In this document: positions 31,287 to 40,227 of the stretch, piece by piece
How positions within the stretch are numbered: position 1 is the first letter of the stretch
Layout of the letters: every line of letters begins with the position of its first letter
DNA from: an endosymbiont of Galathealinum brachiosum
GTDB taxonomy: Bacteria; Pseudomonadota; Gammaproteobacteria; SZUA-229
DNA length: 64,000 nt
Reading direction: 5' to 3'
Assembly (NCBI GenBank): GCA_003349885.1
Contig: QFXC01000003.1
Location: 1-64,000 of the forward strand
Position numbers and translations under genes: made by a program
The notes under the pieces: generated by a model
The model's input: the letters and a program-made list of their open reading frames with translations, nothing else
The model's database searches: none
What the model was told of the DNA's origin: nothing

Positions 31287-31344
31287 ACTGAGCTGATATA
31301 CTGCGGCTCTATTGTAAATACAAAAATAATACACTGGAGCAGGT

Positions 31345-32019
31345 GTGCTAACGCCATTACATAAAGAATTCGTTAAAAATATCCACCTATTTGATAACCT
31401 GAACGATAGCCAGCTTGCTGGTATCTGGGAACATGCGCATTTACACAAACTTAAGAAGGAGCAATCCCTGTTTTCTCAGGGGGATGAAGTTACCAGTTTC
31501 TATCTGGTTTTCAGTGGTCTGGTTAAACTGTTTCGAATTTCTGCTGATGGTCAGGAAAAGGTGATAGAGGTGGTTAATAGTGGTGAAACATTTGCTGAGG
31601 CATTGATGTTTCTGGAGCAACCTCATTTTCCTGTCTCTGCATCTGCGCTCAATGAAGCGGAAGTCATTGGGTTTGATGCCAGGTGTTTTTTACAGATGTT
31701 GAATAAAAATCCGGAAACCTGTCTGGTATTACTGGGTAAAATGAGTCAGCGAATTCGTGGACTAATACATGAAATTGACCACCTTAGTGTGCAGACTGGG
31801 CGAAATCGACTTGCTGCATACTTGCTTGAGCAGGCGGGTGATAGTGATAAGCTGCATTTGCAGATACCTAAATCAGTACTTGCATCACGTCTTTCAATTA
31901 AACCTGAAACTTTTTCTCGTATCATTAAACAGTTAAGAAACAGTGAAACAATACAGGTAGATGGCTCGGATATTACGATATTAGACAGAGATCAGATGGA
32001 AGATTTCGCAATGGTTTAA
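31345..32019 (+). CDS. dnr: Crp/Fnr-family regulator, DNR type (NO-responsive denitrification activator)
   Basis: The 224 residues have an N-terminal cyclic-nucleotide-type beta-barrel (about 15-125, with FSQGDEVTSFYLVFSGLVKL and SGETFAEALMFLEQP) and a dimer helix. The C-terminal winged helix (PKSVLASRLSIKPETFSRIIKQL) has the E-SR recognition helix that reads TTGA half-sites. The N-terminal cysteines that bind Fe-S in FNR are absent, so it belongs with DNR, whose members sense NO through haem. The start is GTG at 31345 with GGAG at 31336-31339. It is divergent from norC and its predicted sites lie before the nor and nir genes. Confidence 0.9.
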   Translation: MLTPLHKEFVKNIHLFDNLNDSQLAGIWEHAHLHKLKKEQSLFSQGDEVTSFYLVFSGLVKLFRISADGQEKVIEVVNSGETFAEALMFLEQPHFPVSASALNEAEVIGFDARCFLQMLNKNPETCLVLLGKMSQRIRGLIHEIDHLSVQTGRNRLAAYLLEQAGDSDKLHLQIPKSVLASRLSIKPETFSRIIKQLRNSETIQVDGSDITILDRDQMEDFAMV

Positions 32020-32064
32020 GCACCTGCTTATATAGTAAGTATAAAAACTAAAAAAATCATAAAA

Positions 32065-32106
32065 TTGACCTTTGTTAAGGTTGTTCCAGATAATATTGAA
32101 TAGTAT
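32065..32106 (+). promoter_or_regulatory. FNR/DNR-like box and -10 of the hemerythrin gene
   Basis: TTGACCTTTGTTAA (32065-32078) matches the palindrome TTGAC-N4-GTCAA with one mismatch. TAGTAT at 32101-32106 would give a start site at about 32113, placing the box exactly at -41.5. Confidence 0.55.
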
Positions 32107-32129
32107 TTTTTCCTTATAAAGGAGAGAGT

Positions 32130-32579
32130 ATGATTTCTATTCGAGATGTAATGACTACAGATCACAAGCGTTGTGATGCGCTGTATGCGCAAGCTGAACT
32201 GTATGTTTCTAATAATGACTGGGAAAATGCGCAGATATTTGCAAACGATTTTATTGAAAGTTTGCTATCCCATTTCACACATGAAGAAGAAATCCTTTTT
32301 CCTGCATTTGAAGATGCTACCGGCATGCGTCATGGGCCAACAGAAATGATGCGCCACGAACATGAACAAATGAGAGCGCTTGTTAGCGAACTCGATATAG
32401 CATTAAAAGAAAAGAATCGAGATCGTTATATTGGCTTATCTGAAACACTTCTTATATATATGCAGCAACATAATATGAAAGAAGAGCAGATGCTTTATCC
32501 AATGATAGATACAGATTGTGCAGATAGAGCAGAAGAGTTAACAAAGGATATTATTAGTAAAACTAACCACGCGGCCTGA
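32130..32579 (+). CDS. HHE-domain hemerythrin
   Basis: A 149-residue four-helix-bundle protein with hemerythrin HHE-type metal ligands: TTDHKRC near the N-terminus, HFTHEEEILFPAFE, MMRHEHEQM and QQHNMKEEQMLYPMID. Such cytoplasmic di-iron proteins occur beside nor genes and are thought to handle NO, repair iron centres or sense O2; the exact role here is unknown. The Shine-Dalgarno AAAGGAGAG precedes the ATG at 32130. It is followed 2 bases later by the DUF2249 gene. A DNR-like box upstream suggests control by the adjacent regulator. Confidence 0.88.
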   Translation: MISIRDVMTTDHKRCDALYAQAELYVSNNDWENAQIFANDFIESLLSHFTHEEEILFPAFEDATGMRHGPTEMMRHEHEQMRALVSELDIALKEKNRDRYIGLSETLLIYMQQHNMKEEQMLYPMIDTDCADRAEELTKDIISKTNHAA

Positions 32580-32581
32580 TT

Positions 32582-32839
32582 ATGTGTAAAGAAATTATAC
32601 TGGATGTACATGAAATGCAGTCTCCCGAGCCTATGGAAGTTGTTATGAAAGGGCTTGAAAATTTAAAGCAGGGTGAGTATTTAAGAATGCTTCATCGTAT
32701 GCAGCCTTTCCCGTTATATGATATTTTACTTGATAATGGATTCAGGTATAAAGTTACCGACGGAGAATATGGTTTTGATATTTATATGTGGTTTGCTAAA
32801 GATAAAAAAACCGGCGAATTAATAAAAAGTTTAATATAA
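32582..32839 (+). CDS. DUF2249 domain protein
   Basis: The 85 residues (IILDVHEMQSPEPMEVVMKGLENLKQGEYLRMLHRMQPFPLYDIL) match DUF2249, a small TusA-like alpha/beta domain found with hemerythrins and in denitrification clusters. It is cytoplasmic, with no conserved cysteine in the TusA position. It starts 2 bases after the hemerythrin stop codon, so the two are coupled. Function unknown. Confidence 0.82.
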   Translation: MCKEIILDVHEMQSPEPMEVVMKGLENLKQGEYLRMLHRMQPFPLYDILLDNGFRYKVTDGEYGFDIYMWFAKDKKTGELIKSLI

Positions 32840-32919
32840 AAATAATAAAATTTAAAAAACCTGGGGTCAACTTAAGGTAAAAACATTGAACTTCTTTAGT
32901 TAAAATTAATCTATATAAC

Positions 32920-34188
32920 ATGAATTATACCCAGCTATCACTGGATCAGGCTCCCGAACTCTGGACACCGTTACGATTTTTTATTAGTGCGCCAATTTTT
33001 GCTATAGCAGCTGTTATTTTATTATTATTTTCCGGGCCTGATGTTCTTCAGCATCGCTGGTTACCAGAAACTCTGGCAATTACTCATCTGTTAACTCTTG
33101 GTTTCATTAGCATGATTATGATGGGAGCAGTCTTTCAGTTGTTACCTGTTCTAGCAGGAAGTGAAATATATAAATCAAAAATTAGCAGTAAGATAATACA
33201 CTTTCTGATGTTTTCAGGAGTGACATTGTTTTGTACAGGGCTTGCTATTTCTGAGCCGTTATTGATAAAACCGGGTCTGATTTTTCTGATTCCCGGTTTA
33301 CTTATCTTTCTTATTCTCGCTTCATTGGGGTTGTATAAAGCAAAATCAAAATTTGCATCAGCCGTAAGTATGCGTTATTCAGTAAGCGCTTTATGGGTTG
33401 CATTATTGTTTGGTAGTTTATTAGCAATAGGTACAGCATGGGATTCTATGCCCTTATTAAGGCAGCTTACAGGTATTCATGTTCTGTGGGGTACTCTGGG
33501 CTGGGTTACCCTGATGATTGTAGCGGTTACCTATCAGGTGGTTCCTATGTTTCAGGTAACCAGTGAATATCCGGATATATTTAAGCGTTTTTTTTCTCTA
33601 CTAATGTTTCTATGTCTTATTTTGTTGTCAGTGCAAATAGTAGCTGATTATTCAAAAACAATTATGATATCAATTGTTAGTCTCGCTATTGTTGCTTTTT
33701 CAGCAATTAGTATCAAACTATTATTACAACGTAAAAAAAGATTAAGTGATGCGAGTTTGTATTTCTGGTTAACAGGTTTATCTTCACTTGTAATATGTGT
33801 TTTTGTTTATAATTATAGTTATTATTTTGAAGTTAGTTTAAGTGTGTTTATTGGCTTTATTTTTTTTACGGGGTTTGTTTTTTCAATAATAAATGGCATG
33901 TTATTTAAAATTGTTCCCTTTCTTGTTTGGCTTCATCTAAATAGAAAACTGGCTTTTACTGAAAAAGGCCTGTCTGGTGTGCCCACTATGAATGAGGTGA
34001 TTAGCCGTAAAAAGATGCTGCGACAATACTATTGTCATATGGCAGCGTTACTGCTAACGCTTTTAAGTTTTTACAAGGGGGCTGTGTTTTTCTACCCGGC
34101 AATGTTAGCCTGGTTATTAAGTCTGGGTTTATTGTTTACATATCTTTTACAGTCAGTTCGACTTTATTATGTGTCTCTAAAAAAATAA
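32920..34188 (+). CDS. Polytopic membrane protein of denitrification clusters (NnrS/haem-copper-like)
   Basis: The 422 residues form about 12 transmembrane helices. Histidines lie in or near helices: LAITHLLTLGFISMIMMGAVFQLLP (His56), TGIHVLWGTLGWVTLMIVAVTYQVVPMF and PFLVWLHLN. This pattern recalls NnrS and the subunit I fold of haem-copper oxidases, but I cannot assign it to NnrS with confidence. It follows dnr, hemerythrin and DUF2249 on the same strand, 80 bases after the last. A haem- or copper-binding role in NO metabolism is inference. Confidence 0.7.
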   Translation: MNYTQLSLDQAPELWTPLRFFISAPIFAIAAVILLLFSGPDVLQHRWLPETLAITHLLTLGFISMIMMGAVFQLLPVLAGSEIYKSKISSKIIHFLMFSGVTLFCTGLAISEPLLIKPGLIFLIPGLLIFLILASLGLYKAKSKFASAVSMRYSVSALWVALLFGSLLAIGTAWDSMPLLRQLTGIHVLWGTLGWVTLMIVAVTYQVVPMFQVTSEYPDIFKRFFSLLMFLCLILLSVQIVADYSKTIMISIVSLAIVAFSAISIKLLLQRKKRLSDASLYFWLTGLSSLVICVFVYNYSYYFEVSLSVFIGFIFFTGFVFSIINGMLFKIVPFLVWLHLNRKLAFTEKGLSGVPTMNEVISRKKMLRQYYCHMAALLLTLLSFYKGAVFFYPAMLAWLLSLGLLFTYLLQSVRLYYVSLKK

Positions 34189-34194
34189 CTTTCC

Positions 34195-35022
34195 TTATCG
34201 ATTTAAAATATCAGCAAGTAACTGTCCATCGGCTGCTTTAAGGCTATGATCGGTTGGTGTTAGATAAACTTGAGCCTTACCTTGAAGGGCGGGTGCTCGA
34301 TTAAGATCCTGACTATACTCAGGTACGATATTATCAGCTGCTCCCTGACGAACTATAGAATGGTATTGTATTTGCGGATGCTGCTGGTGATTTAACCAAC
34401 CAATTAAACTGTTTAATGTTGCAGGTCGTAAATCAATTAATGCACCGCGAGAACTTTTCAGGTAACGATAATCATTTCCACCAATAAAGGTTTTAACAAT
34501 ATCCAGCCCCGGCCCTGGACAAAAAAAAGGCTTGCCTTCAATAATATCTAAACCTTCCAATGCACGTGGAGTACCCGTGTTTGGACTAGCAATTGTTATT
34601 AGTGAAATAATAGGCAGGTTACTCGCTTTAATTAATGCGAGTCGGGCAACAACACCGCCTGCAGAATGACCTGCTAAATTTATTTTTTCAGCTGGAAATA
34701 AAGTATGTATAAAATTTAATTCACCAAGCAGGTGGGATGCCTGTATATGTAAAGGTGCCTCAGCAGGCAGATGTACTCGATAAACCTTATTATCGGCTTT
34801 TTCACCATGAGCAGGAATATAGTTAATTTGGTAATTAGGTAATGAGATAACAATACCTGCATTATTCCATCCATTTGCTGCCAGAGTGGGAATGACACCA
34901 CTTTGTATCCAGGTGTTGGCATTCGCTGACCAGCCATGTACCAGAACGAGAATTTCTGCATGTGAAATCGACGAGTAACTCAAAAAAATGAGTGTATATA
35001 TTATTTTTTTAATTTTTTTCAT
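34195..35022 (-). CDS. Secreted lipase/esterase (alpha/beta hydrolase)
   Basis: The 275 residues start with a signal peptide (MKKIKKIIYTLIFLSYSSISHA). The mature part begins with the oxyanion loop LVLVHGWSANANTW and has the nucleophile elbow GHSAG (Ser120) followed by GVVARLALIK. The acid and His are likely the Asp in GAADNIVP and the His in TPTDHSLK. It resembles PGAP1/triacylglycerol-lipase-like enzymes. It is convergent with the preceding membrane-protein gene (6-base gap between stop codons) and lies 21 bases after the NlpC/P60 gene. Confidence 0.85.
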   Translation of the reverse strand: MKKIKKIIYTLIFLSYSSISHAEILVLVHGWSANANTWIQSGVIPTLAANGWNNAGIVISLPNYQINYIPAHGEKADNKVYRVHLPAEAPLHIQASHLLGELNFIHTLFPAEKINLAGHSAGGVVARLALIKASNLPIISLITIASPNTGTPRALEGLDIIEGKPFFCPGPGLDIVKTFIGGNDYRYLKSSRGALIDLRPATLNSLIGWLNHQQHPQIQYHSIVRQGAADNIVPEYSQDLNRAPALQGKAQVYLTPTDHSLKAADGQLLADILNR

Positions 35023-35043
35023 AATCTTAGGTACTTGATGATT

Positions 35044-35508
35044 TTAATAACGACGTGACATCCAGTAAGCATCAACCCAGTAAGGGGTATTTAGTCTGGA
35101 TTTCATTACTCCACGACTACTTGAGGCATGAATGAATTCGCCTTTACCTACATAGATACCCACGTGGCGAACTTTAAACCCTGTTTTAAAGAATACTAAA
35201 TCTCCCGGTCGAAGGCTTTTCATCTTAACCTGTTTTCCTGATTCAGACATCAGCTGGGTAGTGCGGGGAATATTCTTATGTAGTTTCTGTTTATAAGCGA
35301 TATGCACAAAACCTGAACAGTCTACACCGGTTTTTGACAGGCCGCCTTCGTGATATTTAACACCACGCCATTCATTATAATGAGCATAGAGTTTTTTTAC
35401 TGTTGGCGAATCACTAGATGAAATATTGGCGGGTGGAGCTGAATATTTTTTCTGACCACAGGCGCCTAATGTATTTAATAAAACTAATATGAAAACGAGT
35501 CTAATCAT
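35044..35508 (-). CDS. NlpC/P60 lipoprotein, probable peptidoglycan endopeptidase
   Basis: The 154 residues start with a lipoprotein signal whose lipobox is LGAC (Cys17). The NlpC/P60 domain has the triad Cys64 (GVDCSGFV), His115 (VRHVGIYVG) and His127 (EFIHASS). This fits the Spr/NlpC group of gamma-D-Glu-meso-DAP or DAP-D-Ala endopeptidases anchored in the outer membrane. It is upstream of the secreted lipase on the same strand and likely cotranscribed. Confidence 0.92.
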   Translation of the reverse strand: MIRLVFILVLLNTLGACGQKKYSAPPANISSSDSPTVKKLYAHYNEWRGVKYHEGGLSKTGVDCSGFVHIAYKQKLHKNIPRTTQLMSESGKQVKMKSLRPGDLVFFKTGFKVRHVGIYVGKGEFIHASSSRGVMKSRLNTPYWVDAYWMSRRY

Positions 35509-35639
35509 GATTTGTATTTATTGCTGTGTTCAGTGGTTCAAAGTATAGCAGAATTGCACTGTTCATTGTTTAAATCGGAGCAGAATAAATTAAAGAATTA
35601 AGCTGTTATATATCTAAAGTAATGGGTAGTTGGTGTATG

Positions 35640-38096
35640 TTAGAACTCTACATTAAAACGTAAATAAAAGAATGCACCATTAAACCCATAAGGAGAAAAT
35701 TGAGAATAAGGTATGATGCTGTTGTCGCCAAAAATAGGGCTGGTATCGTTATCTATTGTGTCCGGAACAGAGTCGAATATGTTGTGTCCACCTATAGATA
35801 TGGCTGATATTTTTGTAAGCTGGTATGAGAGTTCAAGATCAGTCATCCACTGTGCTGAAAAAGTTTGTACATCATCTTTAAATTCACCTGCACGGATAAA
35901 TTTGAGTAGAAAGTGATATTGTTTTTTACTCATATCACCTGTAAGAATGAAATTTTGTCGAGGCTGCGATGATTCAAGATCATCACGTTGGTCTGTTGCA
36001 AATATAACCTCATCACCATCTGGTTTGAGTATATCAGGTGTTTTTACATCACCTGTAATCTGTGTTTTATTTTGATGATATAATGCGCTTAACTTTATTT
36101 TGCTTCCCCATATTATTTCAGGGGTATAGTTTATTTCGATATCAAATCCATAAGTTTTAGTGTCTACGGCATTAGAAAAATAACGAGCTGCTTCAACGCC
36201 TGCGGCCTGTAAAATGGCAATTACTTCGGCAGATGATTCGCCTGGGTCCTGGCTGATTTCACCTGACAGTACAACTCTGTCATCTATTTCTGTATAGAAA
36301 AAATCACTTGAAACGGAAAGTCGATTTGAGGGTTGATATATGGCTCCAAGACTCAGATGATTAGATTTTTCTGCTTCAAGATCTGTCGCGCCTAGAGACT
36401 TAGCTAAAGGGTGATTAACTGAAAAAGTACCAATTTCAGTTAAATTATCATTAACGGTAATAGTTGCAGATGAAGTATAAAAACTTTGTTGTAAGCTAGG
36501 TGCGCGAAAACCGCTGCTGGCTGAGCTACGCAGCATTAAATCCCCATTAGCTTTATATGCAGCAGATAATTTACCATTTATGGTGCTACCAAAATCTGAA
36601 TAATAATCATATCTAAGAGCAGCACCAGCAGACCACTTTTCATTAACTTGCCCTGAGAAATCGATATATGCGGCATAATTATTACGTGACTGGTCAACTT
36701 CATTTTCAGGTCTGAACCCGGGGAAGCCCTGAGCACCGGCACTGACGTTGTCACCTGTATTAGGTCCATCAAGAACGGTGCTGCCACCATGAACCCATGA
36801 GGCCTGTTCACCAGCAGAAATTTTATATGTTTCATGTCTTATTTCTAAACCGGAAGCAATATTTATGCTGTCTTTCATGTTTCGGTTAAATTTATTAAAT
36901 AGATCAAGGTTTAATATTTGTAGTGTTGATTGAGTGCTTCCGCTATCAAAAGTAGTAGGTGATGATAGACCTATTGAAGTGTTTAAGCTGTTATTTACCT
37001 GAAAGGTATAATCACTTACGCCTGCGTTGTAACTTACATCCCAGCGAAAATCAGAATTTGTTTCATCTTTTATACCAAGTGTAATTGATGCATCTAAAAT
37101 TTCCGGACTAATATGCGGTAGAAATCCATCCGGATAGATATTACGCACATTTCGATTATCCTGTGATGGCCTGAAAAAAGCACTGGCTTCACTTTCTCTG
37201 TAATCGAATAAAGCAAAGGCATAGTAACTAACATCTCCCGGTCCGGCTATTTCACTATTCATACTGAGTAATAAATCCTGCGTGTCAGCATCACCATAAT
37301 GTGTTGTTACTGTTGGATCTGCATCGTTACGTGGATCTCCTGTGAAATATTGCTGTCGTGCATCTACTCCCGATCGATTGGTTTCTCCCCGGTCTCTTGC
37401 TTCAATTGTAAAATTAATAAAGCCATCAAATGCGAGTGGAATGGCATAATGTAAGTCTATTTGTTTAAGTCTTCCGTCACCTTCATCTGTTGTGCCTAAT
37501 GTACTGGATATTTCATTAATATCGGTATCAGATTTTAATATAACATTAATTATTCCGGCAATTGCGTCAGATCCATATTGTGCGGCTGCACCATCTTTTA
37601 AAATTTCAATGCGATTTATTGAGCGTAAGGGAATCGTATTTAAATCAACGCCAGATGAACCACGGCCAATGCTGCCATTTACATTTAATAAGGTACTAGC
37701 GTGCATGCGTTTGCCATTAATTAAAACTAAAACCTGATCTGCTGCCATGCCGCGCAAGGTAAAAGGCCTGACATGGTCTGTGCCATCAGTGATAGATGGG
37801 AGAGGAAAATTAAAAGAAGGTAATAAACGTTGCAATACCTTGCTCAGCTCTGTGTAGCCTGTTTTATTCATCTGCTCAGCTGTAATAACATCTATTGGAA
37901 CCATGCTCTGGTAAACGTCTCGTTGCTTATCACGTGTACCAATATTTACTTTGAGTTCAGTTTCTGTGTCCATTAATGTTTCAAGTGGTTGATCATATAA
38001 ATCTTTGATCTCGTTTATGGGTTTGTCACGAGACACCGCCTGATTGCTTATAATAATCAGGGTTAAAAATGAAATTATTGAAACATGTTTATTCAT
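35640..38096 (-). CDS. TonB-dependent outer-membrane receptor
   Basis: From the ATG at 38096 (MNKHVSIISF...) the protein has 818 residues with a signal peptide to about residue 22. A short region with a TonB-box-like stretch is followed by a plug domain (DVITAEQMNKTGYTELSKVL, PFTLRGMAADQVLVLINGKR, IEILKDGAAAQYGSDAIAGIINVI) and a 22-strand-type barrel ending NGAFFYLRFNVEF with a C-terminal phenylalanine. The class with long plug loops (VNGSIGRGSSGVDLN) is that of sugar/vitamin/siderophore receptors; the ligand is unknown. It starts 2 bases after the YfiR-like gene. Confidence 0.92.
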   Translation of the reverse strand: MNKHVSIISFLTLIIISNQAVSRDKPINEIKDLYDQPLETLMDTETELKVNIGTRDKQRDVYQSMVPIDVITAEQMNKTGYTELSKVLQRLLPSFNFPLPSITDGTDHVRPFTLRGMAADQVLVLINGKRMHASTLLNVNGSIGRGSSGVDLNTIPLRSINRIEILKDGAAAQYGSDAIAGIINVILKSDTDINEISSTLGTTDEGDGRLKQIDLHYAIPLAFDGFINFTIEARDRGETNRSGVDARQQYFTGDPRNDADPTVTTHYGDADTQDLLLSMNSEIAGPGDVSYYAFALFDYRESEASAFFRPSQDNRNVRNIYPDGFLPHISPEILDASITLGIKDETNSDFRWDVSYNAGVSDYTFQVNNSLNTSIGLSSPTTFDSGSTQSTLQILNLDLFNKFNRNMKDSINIASGLEIRHETYKISAGEQASWVHGGSTVLDGPNTGDNVSAGAQGFPGFRPENEVDQSRNNYAAYIDFSGQVNEKWSAGAALRYDYYSDFGSTINGKLSAAYKANGDLMLRSSASSGFRAPSLQQSFYTSSATITVNDNLTEIGTFSVNHPLAKSLGATDLEAEKSNHLSLGAIYQPSNRLSVSSDFFYTEIDDRVVLSGEISQDPGESSAEVIAILQAAGVEAARYFSNAVDTKTYGFDIEINYTPEIIWGSKIKLSALYHQNKTQITGDVKTPDILKPDGDEVIFATDQRDDLESSQPRQNFILTGDMSKKQYHFLLKFIRAGEFKDDVQTFSAQWMTDLELSYQLTKISAISIGGHNIFDSVPDTIDNDTSPIFGDNSIIPYSQFSPYGFNGAFFYLRFNVEF

Positions 38097-38098
38097 AA

Positions 38099-38677
38099 TC
38101 AATCTATAAGTGGATGGGTTATTTTAGAAATTGAAAGTAATCTTGAGCTTATTTTAAACCCCGAGTTCTTCGCTGAATTATGGTTAATTGCCAGACGAGT
38201 TTTCTGTTTTGCATTATAGAAATTTACAATCACACCATGGTCGCTAAATCCTCTGGTTTCTGAAACTGTCAGAATAGAATGTTCCTGTGCAACGGCAATA
38301 ATATTTGTTAGTTCATTTTTGTGTGAAGCTGAAATAAATAAAAGGTGGCAGGAGTTTGTTTCATTTATTTTATTAATATAATGAAGGTGAACGGGTTTAG
38401 TCTTAATCAGTTTCGTGGAGTAGATTTCATCAAGTAATGTGCCAAATGGATGCTTGCCCAGAATGCAGAGGTCGAAGTGTGTTTTTGTTTCAGGGTGATT
38501 TGAAATATCCGGCCAATAGATAAACGATGGGATTTGCCCGAGCATGAGTCCACGTATCTGTGTTTCCAGTTCAGCACAGACTGGTTCTACCATAAGTGTT
38601 AACATTAAAAATAGAGCCATAACACTTGCTTTAAGCTTATAGCGAATGGTAGTTATCAATGTTAACTTACAGCTCAT
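38099..38677 (-). CDS. YfiR family periplasmic protein (DUF4154)
   Basis: The 192 residues start with a long signal peptide ending near PVCA. The mature part shows the family signatures: FIYWPD, FDLCILGKHPFGTLLDE, NSCHLLFISASHKNELTNI, ILTVSETRGFSDHGVIVNFYN and LAINHNSAKNSGFKISSRLLSISK. YfiR of Pseudomonas represses the diguanylate cyclase YfiN in the periplasm. Here there is no adjacent cyclase; instead the gene is coupled to a TonB receptor. A role in passing receptor status to a cyclase elsewhere is inference. Confidence 0.85.
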   Translation of the reverse strand: MSCKLTLITTIRYKLKASVMALFLMLTLMVEPVCAELETQIRGLMLGQIPSFIYWPDISNHPETKTHFDLCILGKHPFGTLLDEIYSTKLIKTKPVHLHYINKINETNSCHLLFISASHKNELTNIIAVAQEHSILTVSETRGFSDHGVIVNFYNAKQKTRLAINHNSAKNSGFKISSRLLSISKITHPLID

Positions 38678-38814
38678 ATTCTTATCATTTTTTGGGGCTA
38701 TACCAACATATAGCTTACTATTAACCTAATTTACAGGTTTATTTGTCTTCTTTTTTAAGCTTATAGCTTAGGCATAATGCATACCTTATTTAGTGTTGAA
38801 TTTTGTAGTGTAAA

Positions 38815-39696
38815 TTACTGGCTTACCTGCTTTAGAATTTCTGCTAACTGTTTTGTGGCGGGGCCTGCCTGATTAAGGTTTGCATAGATAAGGTAAAGAA
38901 TACTAGTGTGCTTTTGTCCCTCGTTTAAGGGAAGGTATTTAAGTTTTTTATTATTAATTGATGATTCAATTTCCTCTTCCAGTAACCAGCCGTAACCTAA
39001 TCCATTACTAATAATTTTTTTAGCTGAATCCATGTTATTGACAGACCAGCGTTGTGAGTCGCTTACCCAGCCAGCATCTATTCCTTTGCTTCCAGAGTCG
39101 CTGACAATAACGTGTGTTTCACGTTTCAGGTCATCTGTTGTAATTTCCCTATTCAGTTTAAACAGAGCGTGCTCCGGGTGAGCTACGGCAACAAAATTTA
39201 CCTGAGTTAACTTCTCACCTAGAAAACCCTTTGGTACGAACGGGCTAATCAGGAGGTCTGCTTTAGCCTCACGTAAAATATCTTCAGCACCGGATAAAAC
39301 AACCTCCTGTAAGCGGATTCGTGTTTTATTACTTAAGGGCTTAAACAGCTTTAAAGCGCTCATTAACTGGTGGGTAGGGTAGGCCGCTTCAACAGCCAGT
39401 CTTATCTCGGCCTCCCAACCCTGTTCAAGGTGGTTCGCCTGTAATTCAATAGCACAGGCATCATCGATTAACTGACGTGATCTTTGTAAAAGAATCTTAC
39501 CTGCTTCACTCAAAACCGATTTACGTCCCTCAATATGTAATAGTTTTATGCCTAGTTGATTTTGAAGTTTGTTTACAGAGTGGCTTACTGATGACTGGCT
39601 ACGGTTTAACTGAAGTGCAGCCTTAGCGAAACCACCACAGTCAATAACCGCATGGAATGCGCGCCATTGATCAAGCGTAACTTTTGGTGTTCTCAT
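38815..39696 (-). CDS. LysR-family regulator, YhaJ-like
   Basis: The 293 residues have an N-terminal winged helix (LDQWRAFHAVIDCGGFAKAALQLNRSQSSVSHSVNKLQNQLG) and a C-terminal inducer domain. It is divergent from the DoxX-GST-pirin operon. The combination matches the E. coli yqjF-yqjG/yhaJ-yhaK neighbourhood, where YhaJ is a LysR activator responding to aromatic or quinone compounds, so a similar role is likely. Two ATCTAAATATTAG sites lie in the intergenic region. Confidence 0.9.
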   Translation of the reverse strand: MRTPKVTLDQWRAFHAVIDCGGFAKAALQLNRSQSSVSHSVNKLQNQLGIKLLHIEGRKSVLSEAGKILLQRSRQLIDDACAIELQANHLEQGWEAEIRLAVEAAYPTHQLMSALKLFKPLSNKTRIRLQEVVLSGAEDILREAKADLLISPFVPKGFLGEKLTQVNFVAVAHPEHALFKLNREITTDDLKRETHVIVSDSGSKGIDAGWVSDSQRWSVNNMDSAKKIISNGLGYGWLLEEEIESSINNKKLKYLPLNEGQKHTSILYLIYANLNQAGPATKQLAEILKQVSQ

Positions 39697-39709
39697 CGCT
39701 TTATTATAT

Positions 39710-39767
39710 ATCTAAATATTAGATATATATAGCCTATTTTATGCGCTTTTTAATCTAAATATTAGGT
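39710..39767. promoter_or_regulatory. Two LysR-type operator sites between the LysR gene and doxX
   Basis: ATCTAAATATTAGAT (39710-39724) and ATCTAAATATTAGGT (39753-39767) are near-identical, 43 bases apart (about four helical turns). Each contains an interrupted dyad CTAA-ATA-TTAG; the first is a full T-N11-A LysR box. They lie between divergent genes and 44-87 bases before the doxX start. Confidence 0.7.
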
Positions 39768-39810
39768 TCATAATGTTATTCACATATTAAATATCTATTG
39801 GAGAAAAGAC

Positions 39811-40191
39811 ATGAATAATGTAATCGAATTAACAGGACGACTATTTCTAGGACATATTTTTTTATTGGCGGGTTTAAACAAGCTGGGAGAAGGATACGCT
39901 GGAACAGCAGGTTATATGGATAGTATGGGGGTTCCGGGTGCCTTACTACCATTGGTCATAGCGCTTGAGATTATTGGAGGTTTAATGGTGATTGTTGGCT
40001 TTAAAGTAAAATGGGCTGCTTATGCCTTGTCTGGATTTACTGTTCTTGCTGCAGTTATTTTTCATGCAAATCTGGCTGATCAGATGCAAATGATTCTGTT
40101 TATGAAAAACATTAGCATCACAGGTGGTCTGTTACTGTTATCCGTTCACGGCGCAGGGATGCTCAGTATCGATAATAAAATTAATAAATAA
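39811..40191 (+). CDS. DoxX family membrane protein (YqjF-like)
   Basis: The 126 residues form four transmembrane helices, with the family start LTGRLFLGHIFLLAGLNKL and GYAGTAGYMDSMGVPGALLPLVIALEIIGG. DoxX proteins are small membrane proteins often induced by electrophiles or thiol stress. It is the first gene of a three-gene operon with a hydroquinone reductase and a pirin; GGAG precedes the ATG (39800-39803). Confidence 0.9.
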   Translation: MNNVIELTGRLFLGHIFLLAGLNKLGEGYAGTAGYMDSMGVPGALLPLVIALEIIGGLMVIVGFKVKWAAYALSGFTVLAAVIFHANLADQMQMILFMKNISITGGLLLLSVHGAGMLSIDNKINK

Positions 40192-40227
40192 GCGAATTAA
40201 CGTTGAAACTATTAGCAGGTAATAAAT

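Noticed and set aside
32871-32900. Possible FNR box before the polytopic membrane protein (GGTCAACTTAAGG)
   Set aside because: The half-sites do not line up with TTGAT-N4-ATCAA at any spacing; at least four mismatches.
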